Assembly (NCBI GenBank): GCA_035575035.1
Contig: DATLYH010000180.1
Location: 1-18,226 of the forward strand
Direction: 5' to 3'
From: DATLYH01 sp035575035
GTDB lineage: Bacteria; Planctomycetota; Planctomycetia; Gemmatales; Gemmataceae
Length of the DNA stretch: 18,226 nt
How positions within the stretch are numbered: position 1 is the stretch's first letter; the number at the start of each line of letters is the position of its first letter. Of this stretch, positions 6,148-12,895 are shown in pieces. The translations under genes were made by a program, and so were the position numbers. Below the pieces are notes generated by a model. It was not told the origin of the DNA and searched no databases. It saw nothing but the letters and a program-made list of their open reading frames with translations.

Positions 6148-7527
6148 ATGCGAGCCAAGTCCGCGCCGAAGTCGATTGGTCCTTCCCGCCCCGGCGTCAC
6201 CCGCCGCCAGTTCTTCCAGAGGGCCGCGCTGGCCGGTGCAGCGGTCCTCGGCTGTCCCGCTTTTGTGCGCTCACGCGCGCCCAATGAGAAACTCAACATC
6301 GTCATCATCGGTTCCGGCGGACGGGGCGCAACCAACATGCGGGCCGTTGCCGGCGAGAACATTGTCGCCTTGTGCGACGTCAACGAGAACAACCTGCTCC
6401 GAGCTGCCCAGCAGGCACCGCAGGCGAAGAAGTTCCGCGACTTCCGCAAGCTCTACGACGCACTCAAAGACAGCGAGTTTGACGCCGTCATCGTCAGTAC
6501 CACCGAGCATACCCACGCTGCCGCCACCCTGCCGGCCTTGCAGCGCAAGAAACATGTCTACTGCGAGAAGCCGCTGACGCACAATGTCCGCGAGGCCCGG
6601 CTGATCACCGAGGCGGCCCAGCGGGCCGGCGTGGCCACGCAGATGGGCAATCAGAATCACGCCAACGACAACTTTCGCCGCGTCGTGGAAATCATCCAGG
6701 CCGGCGTCATCGGACCGGTGCGCGAGGTCCACGTCTGGGTCTCGCGCGCCTGGGGCTGGCAGACTGAGGAGGAGGCCAAGCGGAACCGCGACATCATCTG
6801 GACGATGGAACGGCCCAAAGAGGAAATGAAGGTGCCCGCCTGGCTGGACTGGGACTTGTGGCTGGGGCCGGCGCCATACCGGCCGTATCACGACGTCTAT
6901 GTGCCGGGGCCGAAATGGTACCGTTGGTGGGACTTCGGCAACGGCACCATGTCCGACTTGGGCAGCCACTGGATCGACCTCCCCTGGTGGGCGCTGAACC
7001 TCGACGCCCCGCAATCCATCGAGGCCGACGGACCGCCCCCTCATCCCGAGATTGCCCCCGCCTCGATGCGCGTGATCTACGAGTACGGCCCGCGCGGCGA
7101 GCGGCCGCCGGTCAAACTCGTCTGGTATCAGGGAGTGCGGAAGCCGGAACTGTACGAGCAGGGCAAGATCCCACAGTGGACCAACGGCATGCTCTTCGTC
7201 GGCACCAAGGGGATGTTGCTGGCCGACTACCGCCGGCATGTGCTCCTGCCGGAGAAGGAGTTCGCCGACTTTGTACCGCCACCGAAGACCATCCCCCCTT
7301 CGCCCGGCCATCACGCCGAGTGGGTCCAGGCCTGCAAGACGGGTTCGCCGACCTTGAGCCACTTCGGCTACGCCGGCCCACTGACGGAGGCGAACCACCT
7401 GGGGAACGTTGCCTACCGGGCCGGCAAGCGCCTCGAATGGGACAGCAAGAATCTCCGTATCCCCAATGCCCCCGATGCCGAGCAGTTCCTCGGGCGGGAA
7501 TACCGCAAGGGATGGAAGCTCGGCTAG
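6148..7527 (+). CDS. Tat-exported Gfo/Idh/MocA-family oxidoreductase
   Basis: A 459-residue NAD(P)-dependent oxidoreductase. The twin-arginine signal VTRRQFFQRAALAGAAVLG (17-35) is followed by a Rossmann domain with the nucleotide motif GSGGRG (55-60), acidic D77 in ALCDV, and the family motif C-E-K-P (139-142) with the catalytic-type lysine K141. The C-terminal sheet domain carries DLGSHWID (270-277), where the histidine is placed like the usual catalytic histidine. Such proteins oxidise or reduce sugars and derivatives; exported paralogues are numerous in planctomycetes and mostly uncharacterised. The cofactor of an exported enzyme would be loaded before Tat export; this is inference. ATG 6148 has AAGGAG at 6136-6141; an in-frame ATG at 6064 would bury the Tat signal. 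A palindromic repeat region follows the gene. Confidence 0.9.
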   Translation: MRAKSAPKSIGPSRPGVTRRQFFQRAALAGAAVLGCPAFVRSRAPNEKLNIVIIGSGGRGATNMRAVAGENIVALCDVNENNLLRAAQQAPQAKKFRDFRKLYDALKDSEFDAVIVSTTEHTHAAATLPALQRKKHVYCEKPLTHNVREARLITEAAQRAGVATQMGNQNHANDNFRRVVEIIQAGVIGPVREVHVWVSRAWGWQTEEEAKRNRDIIWTMERPKEEMKVPAWLDWDLWLGPAPYRPYHDVYVPGPKWYRWWDFGNGTMSDLGSHWIDLPWWALNLDAPQSIEADGPPPHPEIAPASMRVIYEYGPRGERPPVKLVWYQGVRKPELYEQGKIPQWTNGMLFVGTKGMLLADYRRHVLLPEKEFADFVPPPKTIPPSPGHHAEWVQACKTGSPTLSHFGYAGPLTEANHLGNVAYRAGKRLEWDSKNLRIPNAPDAEQFLGREYRKGWKLG

Positions 7528-7550
7528 GCAGCGCCCCCGACCAGAACCCA

Positions 7551-7637
7551 GAGCGCGAGCGATGGGGTGATGCCGCCCGTCGCTGGCGCTCCGGGCTTGT
7601 AGCAACGTCACCCGGCGTGCACACGCCGGGCTCTGAC
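7551..7637. repeat. Two adjacent palindromes, one from a dispersed family
   Basis: First hairpin: 7551-7566 (GAGCGCGAGCGATGGG) pairs with 7576-7591 (CCCGTCGCTGGCGCTC) at 14 of 16 positions across a 9-nt loop. Second hairpin: CCCGGCGTG (7611-7619) and CACGCCGGG (7622-7630) are a near-perfect palindrome, with GTCA/TGAC outside it (7607-7610, 7634-7637). The right arm of the first, read on the - strand as AGCCCGGAGCGCCAGCGACG, is nearly the same as the two direct repeats at 12826-12880. The region lies 24 bp after the oxidoreductase stop and just before the next promoter, so it may also end transcription. Confidence 0.65.
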
Positions 7638-7654
7638 AGCGTATGGCTTGGTTA

Positions 7655-7684
7655 TTGACGCGGCCGCAGATCCCGGTTTAGAAT
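7655..7684 (+). promoter_or_regulatory. Sigma70-like promoter of the DUF1559 gene
   Basis: TTGACG (7655-7660) and TAGAAT (7679-7684) are separated by 18 bp, each matching the consensus at 5 of 6 positions. It is the best promoter match I found in the window. It predicts a leader of roughly 125-130 nt before the ATG at 7819. Confidence 0.55.
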
Positions 7685-7818
7685 CGCGTATACACCCAAT
7701 CGATTTAAGTGGTTCACTGTTCGTAGTGGCGTTCCGTTTCCGGACCTGGGAAGAGGCTAAGGGTCCGTGGCTGCCTGGCATCTATCATTGCTGTTGTCCT
7801 GGGGAAAGGAGATCGACA

Positions 7819-8862
7819 ATGCATTCTTCCTCCTTCCGCCGCGCGGCGTTCACTCTGATTGAGTTGTTAGTGGTGATCGCCATCATCGCCGTCCTCATTG
7901 CCCTGCTGTTGCCCGCCGTGCAAAAGGTCCGCGAGGCGGCCAATCGCACTCAGTGCGCCAACAACCTCAAGCAACTCGGCCTGGCCCTGCACAACTACGA
8001 ATCGGTCGTCGGCAGGTTCCCGCACGGGTCCGAGAACGAGGCTCTCTGGGGGCCGTCAGCCCACACCTACCTGCTCCCAGTAATCGAGCAGGGGAATGCC
8101 TTCAGCATGATGAACGTGACCTACGCCCAGGGGTCTACCATGGATACCAGACCGAACCTGGGAGGGTTGACTCAGCACGAAGAAGCGTCCCGGCTCCGGC
8201 CGAAGGTGTTCGAATGCCCGTCCGAGACCTTCCGATTCCCCATGAATCAGTTCGCTTATGGCGCCACGAACTACCACACCTGCTGGGGCACCTGGGTCCG
8301 CATCAATAACCAGTGGGACGGGGTGTTCGGGACGAACTTCCCGCCGTACGGCAGCGTGCCGGCGATGCGGGCGACCCGTATCATGGACATTACCGATGGG
8401 ACCAGCAACACGGTGGCGTTCGGCGAGGTATGCCACGGGATCGGTCGGGATCCCGTCGTGCGGGATCCGCGGCGCGATTGCTATCTGGCTCCGCGCCCGC
8501 CGACGGTCAACCCCTCAAACGTGGCGGCGGTACGGGCCGCGCTGCTCGCCATCGATTGGCGGACGGCCGGCACGCTCGGCGGCTGGAACTGGCGCGGCTA
8601 CCCCTGGCGGGAAGGGTCGATCTGGCGGAACGGGTTTAACACTTTGCTGCCGCCCAACAGTCCGTGTTACCGCCCGAGCACGACCAGTGGGAGGAATGAG
8701 CAATGGTGGGAGCTCGTCAGCCCCGCCAGCAGCTATCACCCCGACGGTGTGAATGTCGTCATGTGCGACGGCAGCGTGCGGTTTGTGACGAACGGCATCA
8801 ACCCGGACGTGTGGACTGCGGCAGGCAGCCGGGCCGGGGGCGAAGCGCTCAGCCTGCCGTAA
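7819..8862 (+). CDS. DUF1559 pseudopilin-like protein
   Basis: A 347-residue DUF1559 protein, the large family characteristic of planctomycetes. A basic leader (MHSSSFRRAA) precedes the prepilin-type cleavage site and helix A10-FTLIELLVVIAIIAVLIALL, with the conserved E5 of the mature protein (E15 here). The family signature VREAANRTQCANNLKQLGLALHNYE follows, and near the C-terminus is the H...DG motif (YHPDGVNVVMCDGSVRF). By homology to type II secretion/type IV pili pseudopilins it is inserted in the inner membrane, cleaved by prepilin peptidase and exposed outside; its actual role is not known. ATG 7819 has AAAGGAG at 7805-7811. It is preceded by a good promoter and followed by a strong hairpin and a small lipoprotein gene. 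Confidence 0.92.
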   Translation: MHSSSFRRAAFTLIELLVVIAIIAVLIALLLPAVQKVREAANRTQCANNLKQLGLALHNYESVVGRFPHGSENEALWGPSAHTYLLPVIEQGNAFSMMNVTYAQGSTMDTRPNLGGLTQHEEASRLRPKVFECPSETFRFPMNQFAYGATNYHTCWGTWVRINNQWDGVFGTNFPPYGSVPAMRATRIMDITDGTSNTVAFGEVCHGIGRDPVVRDPRRDCYLAPRPPTVNPSNVAAVRAALLAIDWRTAGTLGGWNWRGYPWREGSIWRNGFNTLLPPNSPCYRPSTTSGRNEQWWELVSPASSYHPDGVNVVMCDGSVRFVTNGINPDVWTAAGSRAGGEALSLP

Positions 8863-8880
8863 TTGTCGATGACCGCCACG

Positions 8881-8908
8881 GGCCGGGAGTTGGGCTGCCC
8901 TCCCGGCC
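8881..8908 (+). terminator. Hairpin between DUF1559 gene and lipoprotein gene
   Basis: GGCCGGGAG (8881-8889) pairs perfectly with CTCCCGGCC (8900-8908) over a 10-nt loop, followed by the T-rich TTCTCGTTTCCT. It lies 18 bp after the DUF1559 stop and ends 19 bp before the ribosome binding site of the next gene. It could be a terminator, or a partial terminator or 3'-end stabiliser that lowers lipoprotein expression. Confidence 0.6.
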
Positions 8909-8939
8909 TTCTCGTTTCCTGCACTTCAAGGAGTTTCCC

Positions 8940-9134
8940 GTGATCCGCTTTCGTTGGTGCGGTCTGATCGTTGCGGTGGTGGTGTTGGCCGCGGTGCTCG
9001 CCGTCACCGGCTGTGGCGGGTCCGACTCCGCGATCGAGGTTCCGCCGCGCGAGCTGACAGAAGAGCAAAAAAAGCAGCTCCGGGAGTACGAGCAGCAACG
9101 GCAGGAGGAGTGGGGGACGAAGAAAAAGCGATAG
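8940..9134 (+). CDS. Small lipoprotein (64 aa)
   Basis: The start is GTG 8940 with AAGGAG at 8928-8933. Residues 1-24 form a lipoprotein signal peptide: basic and hydrophobic segments ending in V-T-G-C25, a lipobox. The mature part is only 40 residues: GGSDSAIEVPPRELTEEQ, then a highly charged helix rich in Lys, Gln, Glu and Arg, ending in KKKR. No enzyme domain fits, so it is likely a membrane-anchored tether or accessory peptide. Its position directly after the DUF1559 gene suggests joint expression, modulated by the hairpin between them. Function unknown; the call of a translated lipoprotein rests on the lipobox plus the ribosome binding site. Confidence 0.75.
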   Translation: MIRFRWCGLIVAVVVLAAVLAVTGCGGSDSAIEVPPRELTEEQKKQLREYEQQRQEEWGTKKKR

Positions 9135-9289
9135 CCGCTTCTCCTTCACGGAAAGGGGGCGGGGGCGCTCTGTCGAAATCCTTGATGGGCAATCTGGTGC
9201 AGTGTTTCCTGCCGATTTTTCCTGAGACGGCCTGCGGTGGCAGAATGGTAACAGCGGGCAATATGGACCGTTGTCTCGGAGAGAAACCC

Positions 9290-9523
9290 GTGTCAACCCT
9301 TGTTGAATTGACCGAGCAAGAGCTTGCAGAGCTCAAGGCCTTCACCAACGAAGCTGATGCGGCGACCGCCATCCGTGCGGCCATGACCGAGTACCTGCGC
9401 TTCGCGCGGCGGATGCGGCTGAAGGCGCTGTCAGGTCAGGTCCAGATGGAGGAGAACTGGCCGGCGCTGGAGGCGTCGGAGCTGGGGGGCACGCATGGCG
9501 ACTCCCGAACTGGTCCTCATTGA
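9290..9523 (+). CDS. vapB: VapB-family antitoxin
   Basis: A 77-residue protein starting at GTG 9290, with GGAGAG at 9278-9283 (an ATG at 9263 in frame lacks a ribosome binding site). The N-terminal half, STLVELTEQELAELKAF followed by AATAIRAAMTEYLRFAR, resembles VapB antitoxins of the DUF2191 type: a short DNA-binding strand-helix part that represses its own promoter. The C-terminal part (LKALSGQVQMEENWPALEA) would be the segment that wraps the toxin. The last 29 bp overlap the start of vapC in another frame, which couples their translation. Antitoxin identity is inferred from the family-like sequence and above all from the adjacent PIN toxin. Confidence 0.75.
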   Translation: MSTLVELTEQELAELKAFTNEADAATAIRAAMTEYLRFARRMRLKALSGQVQMEENWPALEASELGGTHGDSRTGPH

Positions 9524-9890
9524 TACTTGCATCTGGGTGCAGTTCTTCAACCGCCCCCAGTCGCGGGAGAAGCAGGCGGTAGACGAACTGCTCGATGACG
9601 ACCGCGGTGCGCTGATCGGCCCGATCCTCACCGAAGTACTGCTCGGCTTCCGCCGCGATGAGCGTGCGGACTGGGTCGCATCGTTGCTGCGCGGGCTGCA
9701 CTTTCTGGAAGTGACCTGGGACGAATGGCGGGCCGCGGCTCGCCTGGGACGGCGGCTGATGGCCGCCGGTCATCTGCTACCTCTGAGCGACCTGATGCTT
9801 GCCGCGGTTGCCCTGGAGCGTGACCTCGGCGTTTACTCGACGGACCCCCATTTCGACTTGATCCCCGAGCTCAAGCGCTATTCGCCCTGA
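9495..9890 (+). CDS. vapC: VapC-family PIN-domain ribonuclease toxin
   Basis: A 131-residue PIN-domain protein, normal VapC length. The acidic active-site residues expected to bind Mg2+ are visible: D10 in LIDTCIW, E47 in GPILTEVLLG, D99 in PLSDLMLAAVA and D117 in STDPHF. VapC toxins cut RNA (tRNA or rRNA in studied cases) and are blocked by VapB; the target here is unknown. The ATG at 9495 lies inside the vapB reading frame, with a G-rich GGAGCTGGGGGG stretch upstream as a loose ribosome binding site. All four acidic residues are kept, so the toxin looks intact. It ends 31 bp from the convergent DUF885 gene. Confidence 0.88.
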   Translation: MATPELVLIDTCIWVQFFNRPQSREKQAVDELLDDDRGALIGPILTEVLLGFRRDERADWVASLLRGLHFLEVTWDEWRAAARLGRRLMAAGHLLPLSDLMLAAVALERDLGVYSTDPHFDLIPELKRYSP

Positions 9891-9921
9891 CCGGCCGTCT
9901 GCGGCGAGGCGAAAACGTCGG

Positions 9922-12462
9922 TCACCATCCGGCCGGAAGATCACTATAGAACCGCCAATTGGGGGCGTAGTCGCGGCTGAGCGGCTGCCTCAGCAGGCTG
10001 GCTCGCACCATCGCGATCGGAATGCGGTTCTCCCGCAGGATCGCGTCGTGGAAATCACGCTCCACCATCTTGCCTGAATCGACCAATTCCCGACGCAAGG
10101 CCCGAAGCTGCAACCCGCCCAGCATGTACGCGGCCTGGTAAAGCGGGCCGTAACCGCCGGCAAACGAGCGGCGTACCTCGGCGGTGGCGTTATCGCGTTC
10201 GTGGCCGACGCGCTCGACCAGGAAGTCGATGCACTCCTGCGGCGTCATCTTCCCCAGGTGGAAGTTGAGCGAGAAAATGATCCGGGCGCAGCGGTGCATC
10301 CGCCAGAAGAGGAAGCCAACGCGGTCCTCCGGCGTCCGCGGGAAGCCCATATCGTACAGCACCATCTCCCAGTACAAGGCCCAGCCCTCCCCCCAGAAGG
10401 GAGTGCTGAACAGTCCACGGTAGGGACGGTAGCGCGCTGTCATGAAGCCCTGCAAATGGTGGCCGGGGATCAGTTCGTGGTGGACCGTGGCCCGCGCGAA
10501 GTGGATATTGTTCCCCCGCATGCTCTGGAGCTTCGCCTCGTGGGACATGGTGTTGGTCGGGTAGGAGACGCTGATCGTTTCACCCCCGGTGAAGAAGGGA
10601 TTGATCAGCTGCCGTTGCGGCGACATCATCTCCATCCGCCAGGTTTCCCGGGCCAAGGGCGGTACGGTCACCAGGTCATGCTTCCGCAGATAATCGATCG
10701 CCTCCCAGGCCAGGTCGCGGATCAACTCGGGCTGTCGGCCAGGCTCGACGTGCAGGGTCTTCACCCGCTCGACTGCCTTCTGCCAGTCATCGCCGAAGCC
10801 CAGGTCGCGGGACGCTTTCTTCATTTCCCGTTCGCACCAAGCGAATTCCTTGTGAGCGATGGCGATCAACTCTTCCGGCGTGTAGGGGATCATCTCCCCG
10901 GCCAACTCAACCAGCAGCGCCTCGCGGCCGATGGGACGGCCAGTGATACCGCTGTCATCCCGCCGCAGGCCGGCCACCTTTTCCCGCAGGAAAGAGGCGT
11001 AACTTTCCAGCGCCTGATTGACTTCCCGGTACGGCTCGCCGACCGGTTCCGCGAACTGCGGATCAGCGCTGCTGGAGTAATCGAACCACTCCTTGAGGGC
11101 CGTCCGCAGGCGGTTGATCGTCTCGGCGGCGCTGGCGGCGCCGACCCGGACGCTGGCGGCACCGGCCACTGCTTTCAGCTCATCCTCGGTTGCCCGGCGC
11201 GCCTGCTCGATCTGCTTCTTGATCTCGGTCAGCAGGTCGGCCGCCCGCGCGGGTTCTACCCTCTCCTTGGCACGCCGCGCCCGGTCAAGATCGAGGAGGG
11301 ATGACTCAAAGGGGACGAAGCGGGCCGCCTCCTGCTGGGTCCGGGCCTGGAGTTCCAACCGGCGCAGCTCGCGCTCGATGTGGTTTTTGAGGAGCAGGTA
11401 ATCGATCCGGCCATCCGGGCTGAGGCTTTCGAAGTCCAGCTGCCCAAGAGCGGCCAGCCAGCCGGCGTAGAGCTTCTTCGACCGGGCAATGCGCTCGGGC
11501 GACGGTGGGGCTGCGGGCAGGGGGACGGCGGCCCCGCGGAAGCGGCCTGAGCCTCCCCGGTCCGCCTGGTAGCGCTGGATCACGCCACGCATCTCGCTGC
11601 GGGGGAAAGAGAGAAGCTCGTTCAGGTCGGGCACTTCCGACTCCCGCGGCGGCGGCACGGGCTGCTCCGGCACTTCCTCGAGCTCGCCCGGCGCCGGGTC
11701 GGCACGGTCTTCGCTTGCCTCTTCGCTGCCGGTCTTCTCGCGGAGCAAGGCCACATAGCCCTGCAAGGCCGCGTCGGCCTCCTTGTAAGGCTCGCCCATC
11801 CACCAGGTGAAGATGGGATCATAACCGTTGTAGAAATTGAACCAGTTCCGCAGGGCGGTCCGCAGGCTGTCGATTGTCCGTACGGCGCGGCCGGCCGTGT
11901 CCTTGGTGATCTTGACCCCAGACACACCTTCCCCTGATTTCAGCGCGGCCTCGACCGCGCTGCGTGTCTGGACGATCTGTTTTTTCATGTCGTTGAGGAC
12001 GCCGGCCGCCTTGAAGGCATCCACTTTTTCCATCCGCCGCCGGGCCTCTTCCAGGTTGATAATGGTCGGCGCGAAGGGGACCAGGGGGGCAATCTCCGCC
12101 TGGCTGCGGGCCTGCTGCTCCAGCTGGCGCAGCTCGCGCCGGATGCCGTCGTAGAGGCGGCGATAGTCCTCCCGACCTTCCGGACTGAGGCGGTCGGCGT
12201 CGAGCTTCTGGAGGGCGGCTAGCCAGTCGGCGTAGAACCGTTTCAACCGGGCATGGCGTGTCGGTGAGGACGGGATGGTGTAGAAACGGTTCAGGCTGCC
12301 GCGGTCGGCCTCGTAGCGCTCGACCACGACGCGCATCTCGCTCTGCGGCCGCGAGACAAGCTCGCGCAGGTCGGGTATGGCCGGCTCTTTCTCCTGCGCC
12401 AAAGCCGGCCCGCCCACCCCGATCAGGAGCAGGGTGGCCAGCATCCTTTGGCTTGTTTTCAT
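9922..12462 (-). CDS. Secreted DUF885 protein with duplicated N-terminal half
   Basis: An 846-residue protein, long compared with the 550-600 residues usual for DUF885. Signal peptide 1-22 (cleavage near ALA-QEKEP). Residues about 29-245 and 277-497 are two copies of one helical unit: compare EMRVVVERYEADRG with EMRGVIQRYQADRG, and GEPYKEADAALQGY with GEPYREVNQALESY. An acidic, proline-rich linker (246-276) joins them. The C-terminal domain (about 510-846) has the metal-site motif H662-E-L-I-P-G-H-H669 and downstream GEGWALYWE (E692, E699), as in metallopeptidase-like DUF885 proteins. It is probably a periplasmic zinc hydrolase or peptidase with unknown substrate. Copy 2 plus the C-terminal domain alone would make a normal family member, so copy 1 looks like the added part. 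The start has GGAG 9 bp upstream. It is convergent with vapC. Confidence 0.85.
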   Translation of the reverse strand: MKTSQRMLATLLLIGVGGPALAQEKEPAIPDLRELVSRPQSEMRVVVERYEADRGSLNRFYTIPSSPTRHARLKRFYADWLAALQKLDADRLSPEGREDYRRLYDGIRRELRQLEQQARSQAEIAPLVPFAPTIINLEEARRRMEKVDAFKAAGVLNDMKKQIVQTRSAVEAALKSGEGVSGVKITKDTAGRAVRTIDSLRTALRNWFNFYNGYDPIFTWWMGEPYKEADAALQGYVALLREKTGSEEASEDRADPAPGELEEVPEQPVPPPRESEVPDLNELLSFPRSEMRGVIQRYQADRGGSGRFRGAAVPLPAAPPSPERIARSKKLYAGWLAALGQLDFESLSPDGRIDYLLLKNHIERELRRLELQARTQQEAARFVPFESSLLDLDRARRAKERVEPARAADLLTEIKKQIEQARRATEDELKAVAGAASVRVGAASAAETINRLRTALKEWFDYSSSADPQFAEPVGEPYREVNQALESYASFLREKVAGLRRDDSGITGRPIGREALLVELAGEMIPYTPEELIAIAHKEFAWCEREMKKASRDLGFGDDWQKAVERVKTLHVEPGRQPELIRDLAWEAIDYLRKHDLVTVPPLARETWRMEMMSPQRQLINPFFTGGETISVSYPTNTMSHEAKLQSMRGNNIHFARATVHHELIPGHHLQGFMTARYRPYRGLFSTPFWGEGWALYWEMVLYDMGFPRTPEDRVGFLFWRMHRCARIIFSLNFHLGKMTPQECIDFLVERVGHERDNATAEVRRSFAGGYGPLYQAAYMLGGLQLRALRRELVDSGKMVERDFHDAILRENRIPIAMVRASLLRQPLSRDYAPNWRFYSDLPAGW

Positions 12463-12895
12463 GGTTGCGGACTCCGGGAGATCACAGGATTGCCAGCTTG
12501 GGCGCGAGGCCGGCGGCGACCCGCGCCTTGTTCAACCAGGATACTCGGGAACATCCCGCAAAGCGATAACCGGGCCCGGCCGTCCGAGGGAGGCATGGCG
12601 GACCTTCCCCTTGCAAGTTGTACGGCCCGCCATCGACCGCGGATGCGAACCCTTCCATGATAGGAATCGTCGGTAAAAGGCCGCGAGTAATCAGGAAAAC
12701 GGCCTGCGCCAGGCGGTCTGAAGGGGGCCTCTCGCAGCCTGCCGGTCAGCGCCATAAGACAACAGGACCGCCGCGGGGCCGAATCGAAAGGTCTACGCAA
12801 CGCTCGGCGCGTCCGCGACGGGTACTCCGAGCCCGGAGCATGAGCGACGGGGCATCCGAGCCCGGAGCGTTAGCGACGGGAGAGGAGGAAATACA
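12463..12895. other. Divergent intergenic region with direct repeats
   Basis: This 433-bp stretch lies between the DUF885 and antiporter genes. No frame here has both start signals and protein-like content. Its right end holds the direct repeat pair described separately, which ends 15 bp before the antiporter start codon. I could not identify convincing promoters for either gene. Confidence 0.4.
12826..12880. repeat. Direct repeat pair of the dispersed palindrome family
   Basis: Two 26-bp copies, 12826-12851 and 12855-12880, match at 24 of 26 positions, offset by 29 bp (consensus TCCGAGCCCGGAGC followed by RTKAGCGACGGG). A more decayed third copy may precede them (TCGGCGCGTCCGCGACGGG, 12804-12822). 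The same sequence forms the right arm of the hairpin at 7576-7597 on the other strand. Copy 2 ends next to the GAGGAGG ribosome binding site of the antiporter gene, so the repeats lie in its 5' leader or promoter. Confidence 0.65.

Noticed and set aside
6271..7611. 446-codon frame on the - strand opposite the oxidoreductase
   Set aside because: The + frame has Tat, Rossmann and EKP motifs. The antisense frame is a composition artefact.
10201..11304. 367-codon frame on the + strand inside the DUF885 gene
   Set aside because: The - strand has the HELIPGHH motif and a signal peptide; the + frame has neither a start signal nor family content.
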